A program made the translations under genes and the position numbers. Source: CAZVAR01 sp964625225 (lineage in GTDB: Bacteria > Pseudomonadota > Alphaproteobacteria > JAJUGE01). Taken from it: 7,556 bases of DNA. The notes under the pieces were generated by a model. It was given only the letters and a program-made list of their open reading frames with translations, searched no databases and was not told the origin of the DNA. Location of the stretch: positions 1 through 7,556 of the forward strand of contig CAZVAR010000160.1 in NCBI GenBank assembly GCA_964625225.1. The letters run 5' to 3'. This document shows positions 1 to 6,960 of this stretch, in pieces. How positions within the stretch are numbered: the stretch's first letter is position 1; each line of letters starts with the position of its first letter.

Positions 1-574
1 TCTGGGCCTGGATCGAGACGTCGAGCGCGGTCGTCGGCTCGTCGGCGATCACGAGGCGGGGATTGGCGCAAAGCGCCAATGCGATCACGACGCGCTGCCG
101 CATCCCGCCGGAGAAGGCGTGCGGATAGGAGTCGATCCGCTGCTCCGGCGCGGGGATCCCGACCTCGCGCAGGAGGTCGATCGCGCGGGCGCGCGCGGCG
201 GCTGCGCTCAGGTCGGTGTGGGTCTGGATGGTCTCGACAAGTTGCTCGCCGATCGTATAGAGGGGATTCAGGCTCGTCAGCGGATCCTGGAAGATGGCGC
301 CGATCTGGCGGCCGCGGATGCGCCGCATCTCCTCGTAAGGCAGATGGTCGATACGCCGGCCGTCGAGCCGGATCTCCCCCGCGGCGATGCGGCCCGGCGG
401 CTCCAGGAGCCCGATCACGGCGGTCCCGGTCAGCGACTTGCCGGCGCCGGACTCGCCGACGACGCCGAGCACCTCGCCCTCGCCGATCGAGAACGATATG
501 TCGTCGACCGCGACCAGGAGGCCGCGCCGGGTCGGGAACTCGATGCGGAGACGTTCGACCTCGAGCAGGGGCAT
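1..574 (-). CDS. Peptide-type ABC transporter ATP-binding protein (DppD/OppD-like), C-terminus cut by window edge
   Basis: This is the cytoplasmic ATPase that powers the importer encoded by the upstream permease genes. The 191 residues visible hold the nucleotide-binding core in order: Walker A GESGAGKS (40-47), Q-loop Q96 in QDPLTSLNP (96-104), ABC signature FSGGMRQR (154-161), Walker B LVIADEP (174-180) and D-loop ALD (183-185). The usual OppD/DppD H-loop and the C-terminal domain with its cysteines lie beyond the left edge. The ATG at 572-574 is chosen because an in-frame TAG sits four codons upstream and MPLLEVERLRIEF aligns with the normal N-terminus. The ribosome-binding site is weak (AGG 8-9 nt upstream). 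The gene follows the dppC-like gene by 86 nt on the same strand, so it is probably the fourth gene of the operon. Family assignment is firm; the transported substrate is unknown. Confidence 0.95.
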   Translation of the reverse strand, partial: MPLLEVERLRIEFPTRRGLLVAVDDISFSIGEGEVLGVVGESGAGKSLTGTAVIGLLEPPGRIAAGEIRLDGRRIDHLPYEEMRRIRGRQIGAIFQDPLTSLNPLYTIGEQLVETIQTHTDLSAAAARARAIDLLREVGIPAPEQRIDSYPHAFSGGMRQRVVIALALCANPRLVIADEPTTALDVSIQAQ

Positions 575-660
575 CAGGCAGGCCTATCGCGGCGGAGCAT
601 ATGCGTGGACCCGGGCTCGGGCCGGCCGGCTGCGACGGAGACGAGGGTCGACATCGCGGC

Positions 661-1638
661 TTACCGCAATTTCGGATTTAGCGCGTCGCGCAACCAGTCC
701 CCCAGCAGGTTGACCGCCAGCACGAGGATCACTAGAGCGAGCGACGGGAACAGGGTGATCCACCACTCACCCGAGAACAGGAAGTCGTTGCCGATGCGGA
801 TCAGCGTCCCGAGCGACGGCGTCGTCGGCGGAACCCCGACGCCTAGGAAGCTGAGCGTCGCCTCGGCGATGATGGCGAGCGCGAGACCGATCGTCGCCAG
901 CACCAGCACCGGCCCCATCACGTTAGGCAGGACGTGCCGCAGCATGATCTTGAGCGGGTGAATGCCGATCACCTGCGCCGCGGCGACGTACTCCTTGTTC
1001 TTCTCGACCAGGGTCGAGCCGCGCGTGACCCGCGCGAACTGCGGCCAGTCGGAGATGCCGATCGCGAAGATCAGGACGTAGATCGCGAGATCCTGCTGGA
1101 ATTCGCGCGGCAGCGCGGTCCGGGCGACGCCGTTGACCATCAGGGCGACCAGAATGCCCGGCAGGGTGAGCTGGATGTCAGCGAGGCGCATGATCGCGGC
1201 ATCGAACCAACCGCCGACATAGCCGCTGATGACGCCGAGCGCGCAGCCGAGGATCACCGCGAACAGGATCGCGGCGAAGCCGACCACCAGCGAGATCCGC
1301 GTCCCGTACATGATGGTCGACAGGATGTCGCGTCCCTGGTCGTCGGTCCCGAGCAGGAAGGCAGCGTTCCCGTCTGCCGACCAGGCCGGCGGCGTGAACG
1401 CGTCCATGAGGTCGAGCGTCGCCGGGTCGAAGGGATTGTGCGGCGCAAGCCAGTGCGCGAAGCCCGCGGCAATGAAGTAGACGAGCGTGATGACCGTGGC
1501 GACGACCGTCAGCGGCGAGCGCGTGAAGCTGTAGAACAGGTCGGAACCGGCTACCCGCGCCCATGCGCCGCGCAGGCGCACGCCGAGCGCCTCCTTCTCC
1601 ACCTCCTCGACCACGGCTTCGGGCGTCACGCGATCCAA
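661..1638 (-). CDS. Peptide-type ABC transporter permease, DppC/OppC-like
   Basis: This is one of the two inner-membrane subunits of the importer, normally pairing with the DppB-type subunit to form the channel. It has 325 aa, the usual length or slightly longer. A cytoplasmic N-tail of about 40 residues leads to a first membrane segment (42-64), followed by the family block LGTDDQGRD (96-104). The EAA loop that contacts the ATPase is at 216-239 (EYVAAAQVIGIHPLK and following). The C-terminal signature is LLGDWLRDALNPKLR (311-325). The start is a TTG at 1636-1638, supported by GGAG seven bases upstream; a GTG three codons later is the alternative. The TTG lies three bases after the dppB stop, so translational coupling is likely. 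That matters because a premature stop in dppB could lower expression of this gene through polarity. The reading frame itself is intact. Confidence 0.95.
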   Translation of the reverse strand: MDRVTPEAVVEEVEKEALGVRLRGAWARVAGSDLFYSFTRSPLTVVATVITLVYFIAAGFAHWLAPHNPFDPATLDLMDAFTPPAWSADGNAAFLLGTDDQGRDILSTIMYGTRISLVVGFAAILFAVILGCALGVISGYVGGWFDAAIMRLADIQLTLPGILVALMVNGVARTALPREFQQDLAIYVLIFAIGISDWPQFARVTRGSTLVEKNKEYVAAAQVIGIHPLKIMLRHVLPNVMGPVLVLATIGLALAIIAEATLSFLGVGVPPTTPSLGTLIRIGNDFLFSGEWWITLFPSLALVILVLAVNLLGDWLRDALNPKLR

Positions 1639-1641
1639 GGT

Positions 1642-2622
1642 TCAGCTCCGGCGGCCGGCAACCGCACGGATGCGCGGATCGACGGCATAGTAGAGGAGAT
1701 CGACCACGAGATTGATCGTGACGAAGACGACGGCGACCAGGGTCAGATACGCGGCCATCAGCGGGATGTCGGCAAACTGCACGGCCTGGATGAATAGGAA
1801 TCCCATACCCGGCCCCTGGAACACGGTTTCGGTGATGATCTAGAAGGGGATCAGCGAACCGATGTTGAGCCCGGTGATCGTGATGACCGGCACCAGCGTG
1901 TTCTTCAGCGCGTGCCCGAAATTGATCGACCTGTCGGACAGGCCGCGGGCGCGGGCGAACTTGATGTAGTCGGTGCGCATCACCTCCAGCATCTCGGTCC
2001 GGACGAGACGGAGAATGAGGGTCATCTGGAAGAGGCTCAGAGTGACCGCCGGCATGATGATCGCCTGCCAGCCGCTCGCGGTCAGGAAGCCGGTAGTCCA
2101 ACCACCGAGCCGGACCGTCTCTCCGCGACCGTAGGACGGCAGCCAGCCCAGGATGACGGCGAACACATAGATGAGCGCGATGCCGATCACGAAGGTCGGC
2201 AGCGACACGCCGATCAGCGAGACGGTGAGAATGGCCCGGCTGACCCAACTGTAGCGCTTGATGCCGGTATAGACGCCGAGGCCGATCCCGAGCGTCAGCG
2301 CAATGACCGCCGAGGCGAACACCAGCTCGAGCGTCGCCGGCATCCGCTCGGCGATGAGGTCAGCTACGGGCCGCTGCAGGCGCAGCGAGATCCCGAACTC
2401 ACCCTGGATCGCATTGCCGACGAACCGCGCGAACTGGACGAGAAACGGGTCGTTAAGACCAAGCGCCTCGCGGATGGCCTCGCGGTCGGCGAGGCTCGCC
2501 TCCTGACCGACCATGTTGTTGACCGGGTCGCCGACATAGTTGAACAGCAGGAAGGAGACCAGCGCCACCGCCAGCACCACGGCGACGGCCTGCAGGGCAC
2601 GCTGGATGAGGAAGGCGATCAT
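1642..2622 (-). pseudogene. Peptide-type ABC transporter permease, DppB/OppB-like, interrupted by an in-frame TAG
   Basis: This is the second channel-forming inner-membrane subunit. Read through the stop, it gives about 326 codons, the normal family length. It has the N-terminal membrane segment (MIAFLIQRALQAVAVV), the periplasmic block with LGLNDPFLVQF, the EAA loop at about 218-246 (DYIKFARARGLSDRS and following) and the C-terminal DLLYYAVDPRIR motif. Codon 261 is TAG (1840-1842), in the stretch NIGSLIPF-stop-IITETVF. The frame is the same on both sides and the downstream 65 codons are well conserved, so this is a single nonsense change and not a frameshift. The 260-residue product would lose the last one to two membrane segments and probably not function. 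The ATG at 2620-2622 is chosen because it fits the family N-terminus; a TTG at 2629-2631 in the same frame is possible. Neither start has a clear Shine-Dalgarno. Alternatives to a true pseudogene are a base-call error or amber suppression. Confidence 0.85.
1646..1649 (-). promoter_or_regulatory. Ribosome-binding site for the TTG-started dppC-like gene
   Basis: GGAG lies on the minus strand seven bases before the TTG at 1638, inside the last codons of the dppB reading frame. It is the main support for a TTG start; no ATG is available near the family N-terminus. Confidence 0.5.
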
Positions 2623-2661
2623 CGGCGGCAACGCATGCCATCGGGTCCGGAAAGCGCGCAG

Positions 2662-2681
2662 GGGCGGGTCCCGGCCCGCCC
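2662..2681 (-). promoter_or_regulatory. Intercistronic GC hairpin between substrate-binding protein and dppB genes
   Basis: GGGCGGG (2662-2668) and CCCGCCC (2675-2681) form a perfect 7-bp stem around a 6-nt loop. It lies 38 nt past the binding-protein stop and about 40 nt before dppB. No T-run follows in the minus-strand direction, so it is not a standard intrinsic terminator. In many binding-protein operons a hairpin at this position stabilises the upstream message or attenuates readthrough, giving more binding protein than permease. That role is inferred here. Confidence 0.5.
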
Positions 2682-2718
2682 GCTACACTCCGCCGATCCG
2701 GCCCGCGAGAACCCGGTT

Positions 2719-4293
2719 CTACTTCACCGTCGCGTACCGGAATTGCGGCGAATCGTTCGCGATGATCGGCATGTCGACACGATCCTTCATCGCCCAGGTG
2801 ATGACTTGGTGATGCAGGGGTACGTAGACCATATCGTTCTTCGCGATCTCCCAGGCCTTGGCGATGATCTGATTGCGCTTCTCGATGTCGATCTCGCTAT
2901 CCATCGCCTGGATCAGCTCGTCGAGCTCCGGGTTGCTGTAGCCGGTCGCATTCCAGGTTCCCTTGGTGTGATAGAGGAAGTTGAACACGTAATGGGAATC
3001 CTGCGTCGGCACGCCCCAGCCCAGCATGTAGAAGTCGCTTTCCCGCCTCTGCAGCTTCGGGAAGTGTAGGCTCTTCGTCTGCGCATCCAGCGCCACCTTG
3101 ATACCGACCTTGCCGAGCATTCCGACTACCGCCTGGCAGATCGCCTCATCGTTGATGTAGCGATCGTTCGGGCAATCAAGCCTGACCTCGAAGCCGTTCG
3201 GATAGCCCGCCTCGGCGAGCAGCTTCTTCGACGCTTCGGGATCGAAGGGCAGCCGCTGATCGAGCTCCTCCGTCCAACCGTTGACAAAGGATGGCGTGAT
3301 GATGCCGGCCGGCGCGGAGTCTCCGCGCATCACCTTCTGCTGAATCGCCTTGATGTCGATCGCTTGGTAGACGGCTTGGCGCACCTTCGGGTCGGAGAAG
3401 GGATTCTTGCCCTTCACGTCGGAGCTGCGCAGCTCCGGCGAGGCGACGTCCATGCCGAGGAAGATCGTGCGGTTCTGCGGCGTGTTGAGCGTCTTCAGGC
3501 CCGGCGCCGCCTTGATGCGGCCGATGTCCTGCACCGGCGGGTCGAGCACGAAGTCGAGCTCGCCCGAAAGCAGTGCCGCGACCCGCGTCGCCTGATTGGC
3601 GATCGGCGTGTAGACGATCTCGTCGACATTGGTCGGCCACTGCTTCAGGCCCCACCAGTCCTCGTTCTTGACGAGGATGGTCCGCACGTCCGGTTCGCGG
3701 AGCTGCACCTTGAAGGGACCCGTCCCGTTGGCGTTGCGGACCGCATAGGTCTCCTGCTTGTTCTTGTAGTCCTGGACCTCGGTGACGTTGTGCTTCTCGG
3801 CCCACTCCTTGCTCATAATCGCGATTGTCACGAGCTGATTCGGCAGGATGGGATTGGGGCCGTTGGTGACGATGTGGACGGTATGATCGTCCACCTTCTT
3901 CACTTCCTTGATGCTGCTGATCTGATTCTTGAAGTCGGAGTTGGCCGACTTCGCGCGCCCGATGCTGAAGATCACGTCGTCGGCGTCGAAGGTGTCGCCG
4001 TCGTGAAATTTCACGCCCTGACGGAGCTTGAACTCCCACACCGTCGGCTCGACGATCCGCCAGCTCTCGGCCAGCGCCGGCTCGAGCTTCAGCTCGGCAT
4101 CGCTGCGGACGAGCGGCTCCATGACGTTGTATACGTTGAGCGTGTTGGTGGGCCCTTCGTTCTGTGCGTGCGGATCGAGGGTCAGCGCGTCGCCCTGACT
4201 CGCCCAGCGCAGAGTGTTCTTCGCATCGGCCGGGGCGGCAAACGCGAGGGTGGCGGCGAGCGCGACGCCGCTCAACAGGCTCCTCAGGATCAT
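2719..4293 (-). CDS. Periplasmic substrate-binding protein of a peptide-type ABC importer (SBP_bac_5 family)
   Basis: This protein captures the substrate in the periplasm and delivers it to the DppB/DppC-type channel. It is 524 aa, the usual size for family 5. A Sec signal peptide (MILRSLLSGVALAATLAFA, then PADA) gives likely cleavage after ADA at residue 24. It has no lipobox cysteine, so it is a free periplasmic protein. Family hallmarks are EPALAESW (71-78), FKLRQGVKFHDGDTFDADDV (88-107), FSDPKVRQAVYQAID (299-313) and EASKKLLAEAGYPNG (353-367). Two cysteines, C374 and C386, could form a disulfide. The frame is open for 84 codons upstream, but the ATG at 4291-4293 is chosen because it starts the signal peptide and has GGGAGAGG six bases upstream. 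It is the first gene of the operon. The substrate cannot be read from sequence: peptides, opines, glutathione and other small molecules are all taken up by this family. Confidence 0.95.
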   Translation of the reverse strand: MILRSLLSGVALAATLAFAAPADAKNTLRWASQGDALTLDPHAQNEGPTNTLNVYNVMEPLVRSDAELKLEPALAESWRIVEPTVWEFKLRQGVKFHDGDTFDADDVIFSIGRAKSANSDFKNQISSIKEVKKVDDHTVHIVTNGPNPILPNQLVTIAIMSKEWAEKHNVTEVQDYKNKQETYAVRNANGTGPFKVQLREPDVRTILVKNEDWWGLKQWPTNVDEIVYTPIANQATRVAALLSGELDFVLDPPVQDIGRIKAAPGLKTLNTPQNRTIFLGMDVASPELRSSDVKGKNPFSDPKVRQAVYQAIDIKAIQQKVMRGDSAPAGIITPSFVNGWTEELDQRLPFDPEASKKLLAEAGYPNGFEVRLDCPNDRYINDEAICQAVVGMLGKVGIKVALDAQTKSLHFPKLQRRESDFYMLGWGVPTQDSHYVFNFLYHTKGTWNATGYSNPELDELIQAMDSEIDIEKRNQIIAKAWEIAKNDMVYVPLHHQVITWAMKDRVDMPIIANDSPQFRYATVK

Positions 4294-4299
4294 CTTTAG

Positions 4300-4307
4300 C
4301 CTCTCCC
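4300..4307 (-). promoter_or_regulatory. Ribosome-binding site fixing the start of the substrate-binding protein
   Basis: GGGAGAGG on the minus strand, six bases before the ATG at 4293. It decides against the longer upstream reading frame, which lacks a signal peptide at its own start. Confidence 0.7.
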
Positions 4308-4375
4308 GCTGTTGTCTTCTGTTCACGTCACGCACCGGCCCGCGGCAGACCGGCCCCGATCGGATCGTGTAAACA

Positions 4376-4389
4376 TTACCGAACGGTGA
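4376..4389. promoter_or_regulatory. Putative operator, near-palindrome in the divergent region
   Basis: TTACCGAACGGTGA is an inverted repeat: ACCG and CGGT match perfectly around AA, and five of six positions match if each arm is extended to six bases. It sits about midway between the two divergent starts (83 bp and 113 bp away), where one dimeric repressor could control both. The shape resembles TetR-type operators, but no regulator gene is in the window. Function is inferred. Confidence 0.35.
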
Positions 4390-4458
4390 GCAGCCGGACC
4401 AGTCCCTTGCCGCCGCTTGCAGGCCGCGCGGCGACGAACCATTCTTGGTGCGTATGCA

Positions 4459-4478
4459 GGGCGGCCGGGATGCCGCCC
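4459..4478 (+). promoter_or_regulatory. Hairpin in the presumed 5' leader of the acyl-CoA ligase gene
   Basis: GGGCGGC (4459-4465) pairs perfectly with GCCGCCC (4472-4478) around a 6-nt loop, ending nine bases before the Shine-Dalgarno. There is no T-run, so it is not a terminator. It could protect the 5' end of the message or tune ribosome access. The stem could also be chance, given the base composition. Confidence 0.4.
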
Positions 4479-4487
4479 GCAAGGATC

Positions 4488-4498
4488 GGAGGAAGAGG
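4488..4498 (+). promoter_or_regulatory. Ribosome-binding site of the acyl-CoA ligase gene
   Basis: A purine-rich run, GGAGGAAGAGG, ends four bases before the ATG at 4503; its GGAGG core is ten bases away. It supports 4503 over the open frame upstream. ATGs at 4515 and 4518 would also be in range and cannot be excluded. Confidence 0.65.
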
Positions 4499-4502
4499 CC
4501 CG

Positions 4503-6137
4503 ATGCGTGGTTTGATGATGGATGCGCCGCTCTTGATCTCGTCATTGATCAAGTTCGCGGATCAGTATCATGGCGGTACGGAGATCGTGACGCGCACCAT
4601 CGAGGGACCGATCCATCGCTATACATACGCCGATGCGCACCGCCGCGCGAAGCAGCTCGCCAACGCGCTGACCGGTCTCGGCATCCGGCTCGGCGACCGC
4701 ATCGGCACGCTTGCCTGGAACACCCACCGGCACTACGAGATTTATTACGGTGTGTCGGGGATGGGGGCGGTCTGCCACACCATCAACCCGCGGCTGTTCC
4801 AGGATCAACTCGTCTACATCATCAACCACGCGGAAGATCGCTATCTCTTCGTGGATCTCACCTTCGTGCCGCTGGTCGAGAAGCTCTGGGACCAGGTGAA
4901 GTCCACGGTCGAGGGCGTCGTGGTGATGACCGACCGCGCCAGCATGCCGGCGAGCGCGATGATCGATCGCCTGCTCTGCTACGAGGATCTCGTCAACGCC
5001 CACTCGGACGAGTTCGAGTGGCCGGTGTTCGACGAGAACACCGCCTCTTCGCTCTGCTACACCTCCGGCACCACAGGCAACCCGAAGGGCGTTCTCTACA
5101 GCCATCGGGCCAATGTGCTTCATTCCTACGCTTCTGCGCTGCCGGACGTATTCAGCCTGTCCGCCCGCGACACGGTGATGCCGGTGGTCCCGATGTTTCA
5201 CGCCAACGCCTGGGGCATTCCCTACGCCGCTACCATGACCGGCTCGAAGCTGGTCATGCCCGGCGCGAAAATGGACGGTGCCAGCCTCCACGAGCTTCTG
5301 GAGGGCGAAGGCGTCAGCTTCACCGCCGCAGTGCCCACGGTGTGGCTCATGTTGCTGGACTATCTGCGCGAGACCGGCAAGCGGCTCACCACCTTGAAGA
5401 GCGTCGTGATCGGCGGCTCCGCCTGCCCGCGTTCAATGATGGAGGCGTTCCGCGAGGAATATGGCGCGACAGTTCGGCACGCCTGGGGCATGACCGAGAT
5501 GTCGCCGCTCGGCACCGTCAACGTGCCGCTCGCCAAACATGCCGGCCTGTCGAAGTCGGAATATTACGATCTGGCCGAGAAGCAGGGCCGACCGATCTTC
5601 GGCGTCGAGATGAAGATCGTCGATGACAGCGGTAAGGAACTTCCGCGCGACGGCAAGGCCTTCGGCGACCTGAAGGTCCGCGGTCCCTGGGTTGCTGCCG
5701 GATACTTCAAGATCGGTAAGACCAGTGCGTTCGAGGACGGGTGGTTTTCCACCGGCGACGTGGCGACGCTCGATGCCGACGGCTACATGCGGATCACCGA
5801 TCGCAGCAAGGACGTGATCAAGTCGGGCGGCGAGTGGATCAGCTCGATCGATCTCGAAAATATTGCCGTCGGCCACCCCGACGTGGCCGAGGCGGCGGTG
5901 ATCGGCGTGCCGCACCCGAAATGGGACGAGCGCCCGCTGCTGCTGGTCGTGCCGCGAAAGGGCAGTCACCCCACCAAGGAAGCGCTGCTCGCCTTCTTCG
6001 AAGGGAAGATCGCGAAATGGTGGATGCCCGATGACGTGGTCTTCGTCGACGAACTGCCGCACACCGCAACGGGCAAGTTGCTCAAAACCAAACTTCGCGA
6101 AGACTTTGCGGACTATAGGCTGCCCACCGCAGGCTAG
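4503..6137 (+). CDS. AMP-forming acyl-CoA ligase (DmdB-like / medium-to-long-chain fatty-acid CoA ligase)
   Basis: This cytoplasmic enzyme joins a carboxylic acid to coenzyme A by way of an acyl-adenylate, using ATP. At 544 aa it is full length for the ANL superfamily. The adenylation motifs are all present: P-loop YTSGTTGNPKG (186-196), GMTEMSP (329-335), GWFSTGD with D419 (413-419), hinge region DRSKDVIKSGGEW (433-445), and catalytic lysine K525 in TATGK (521-525). The N-terminal block PLLISSLIKFADQYHGGTEI and the stretches HYEIYYGVSG (from 77) and CHTINPRLF (91-99) match, from memory, the group that includes 3-(methylthio)propionyl-CoA ligase DmdB and related fatty-acid ligases. The exact acid cannot be told from sequence. 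Nothing is truncated or mutated at key positions. It is divergent from the ABC operon and is followed after 22 bp by the CBM-like gene, probably in one transcript. Confidence 0.95.
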   Translation: MRGLMMDAPLLISSLIKFADQYHGGTEIVTRTIEGPIHRYTYADAHRRAKQLANALTGLGIRLGDRIGTLAWNTHRHYEIYYGVSGMGAVCHTINPRLFQDQLVYIINHAEDRYLFVDLTFVPLVEKLWDQVKSTVEGVVVMTDRASMPASAMIDRLLCYEDLVNAHSDEFEWPVFDENTASSLCYTSGTTGNPKGVLYSHRANVLHSYASALPDVFSLSARDTVMPVVPMFHANAWGIPYAATMTGSKLVMPGAKMDGASLHELLEGEGVSFTAAVPTVWLMLLDYLRETGKRLTTLKSVVIGGSACPRSMMEAFREEYGATVRHAWGMTEMSPLGTVNVPLAKHAGLSKSEYYDLAEKQGRPIFGVEMKIVDDSGKELPRDGKAFGDLKVRGPWVAAGYFKIGKTSAFEDGWFSTGDVATLDADGYMRITDRSKDVIKSGGEWISSIDLENIAVGHPDVAEAAVIGVPHPKWDERPLLLVVPRKGSHPTKEALLAFFEGKIAKWWMPDDVVFVDELPHTATGKLLKTKLREDFADYRLPTAG

Positions 6138-6159
6138 TCGAGCCGTCCGGGAGAAGGGA

Positions 6160-6960
6160 ATGCGCTGGCCCGCCCTCCAGTTCGCTTTGCTTTCGCTCAC
6201 CTTGTCTGCCGCCGTCGGTGCGGCGGAGATGGATTTCCAGATAACCTCCGACCGTGGCGACACCTACCGCGCGGTGGTGACGATCGACAATCCCAGCGAC
6301 CGCAAGGTCGCCGATTGGAGTCTGGAGTTCACCTTCGACCGCGAGGTCTTGCAGGCCTTCGGCGCAGAGTTCACGCAGCTGGCTGCCGACCGCTATCGCT
6401 TCAGCCCGACCGAGTGGACGAAGGAGATTGCCCCCGGGGGGCAAGCCAAGTTCACGTTCGTGGGAAAGCCGGGCAACCTGAAGTCCGGGCCGCAGCAGGT
6501 CGACCTGGACGTAATCTACGCGGCGGCCGCCGTTGCCGATGCGGGTGCGCCGGCTCCGCAGGCCCGGACCGTACCGGACCGCTCCGCCGCCTCCCCTCCG
6601 CAGCCGGCGGAGGCGAAAGCCACTAACCGGGGCGCCGATGCGATCCAGGAAGACGGCCTGCCGCACACCACGGCGTTCCAGGTCAAGAACAGCTGGAACA
6701 ATGGATTCGTCGCCGAGATGGTCGTCATCAACGACTCCGACCGTACGATCGCGCCCTGGCGACTGGAAATGACGCTCGATAACAGCATCGAGCAGATGTG
6801 GGAGGCCGAATACCGACAGGTGGGTGCAACGCGGTGGCTCGTTACGCCGAAGACCCATAATCAGGAGATTCCGCCCGGCGGCTTCGTGGTGTTTGGTTTC
6901 AAGGGCGCGGCGGCATTCCAGGCCCGGCCGTCGGAGACTCGCCTTTTCGAAGGCGGCTGA
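6160..6960 (+). CDS. Secreted protein with two CBM2-like (cellulose-binding type) domains and no enzyme domain
   Basis: The protein has 266 aa. A signal peptide (residues 1 to about 21-22, cut near VGA/A) directs export. Domain 1 (about 24-122) and domain 2 (about 170-265) are similar beta-sandwich repeats, joined by an Ala/Pro-rich linker (about 123-168). Domain 2 has the CBM2 layout: SWNNGF (W179), PWRLEM (W200), MWEAEY (W214), and then an IPPGGFVVFGFKG strand. These three tryptophans match the spacing of the flat binding face in cellulose-binding CBM2 modules. Domain 1 keeps W53 and the IAPGGQAKFTF strand, but has R32 and F67 at the other two positions. No hydrolase, anchor or sortase signal is visible. 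The start ATG at 6160 has a GGAGAAGGGA site directly upstream. The gene lies 22 bp after the acyl-CoA ligase. The ligand is unknown: polysaccharide binding is inferred from the fold only. Confidence 0.85.
   Translation: MRWPALQFALLSLTLSAAVGAAEMDFQITSDRGDTYRAVVTIDNPSDRKVADWSLEFTFDREVLQAFGAEFTQLAADRYRFSPTEWTKEIAPGGQAKFTFVGKPGNLKSGPQQVDLDVIYAAAAVADAGAPAPQARTVPDRSAASPPQPAEAKATNRGADAIQEDGLPHTTAFQVKNSWNNGFVAEMVVINDSDRTIAPWRLEMTLDNSIEQMWEAEYRQVGATRWLVTPKTHNQEIPPGGFVVFGFKGAAAFQARPSETRLFEGG

Larger units (their letters stand above)
4294..4502. promoter_or_regulatory. Divergent control region between the ABC operon and the acyl-CoA ligase gene
   Basis: These 209 bp separate two genes that point away from each other, so both promoters should lie here. 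I see no strong sigma-70 box pair. The best plus-strand guess is TTGCAG and CATTCT with a 17-bp spacer around 4419-4447, but each matches consensus at only three of six positions. Distinct elements are a near-palindrome at 4376-4389, a hairpin at 4459-4478, and two copies of ACCGGCCC 15 bp apart (4334-4341 and 4349-4356). Confidence 0.55.

Noticed and set aside
574..600. A nine-codon frame (ATG at 598-600) whose TGA overlaps the ATPase ATG in a TGATG arrangement.
   Set aside because: It looks like a coupling leader, but it has no ribosome-binding site of its own, and such short frames are common by chance.
621..630. A 10-bp palindrome, GCCGGCCGGC, between the dppC-like and ATPase genes.
   Set aside because: With no loop or flanking pairing it cannot form a useful hairpin, and GC-only palindromes are common at this base composition.
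119..961. A long plus-strand open frame opposite the ATPase and dppC-like genes.
   Set aside because: It is antisense to two clearly conserved genes, rich in Arg, Asp and Gly, and matches no domain. Long antisense frames are expected in GC-rich DNA.
1912..3069. A 385-codon plus-strand frame crossing the dppB, spacer and binding-protein region.
   Set aside because: It runs antisense to two real genes and the spacer between them; its composition is that of a shadow frame.
4294..4545. An 84-codon N-terminal extension of the substrate-binding protein frame.
   Set aside because: It would bury the signal peptide inside the protein and overlap the divergent ligase start. The internal ATG has a strong ribosome-binding site.
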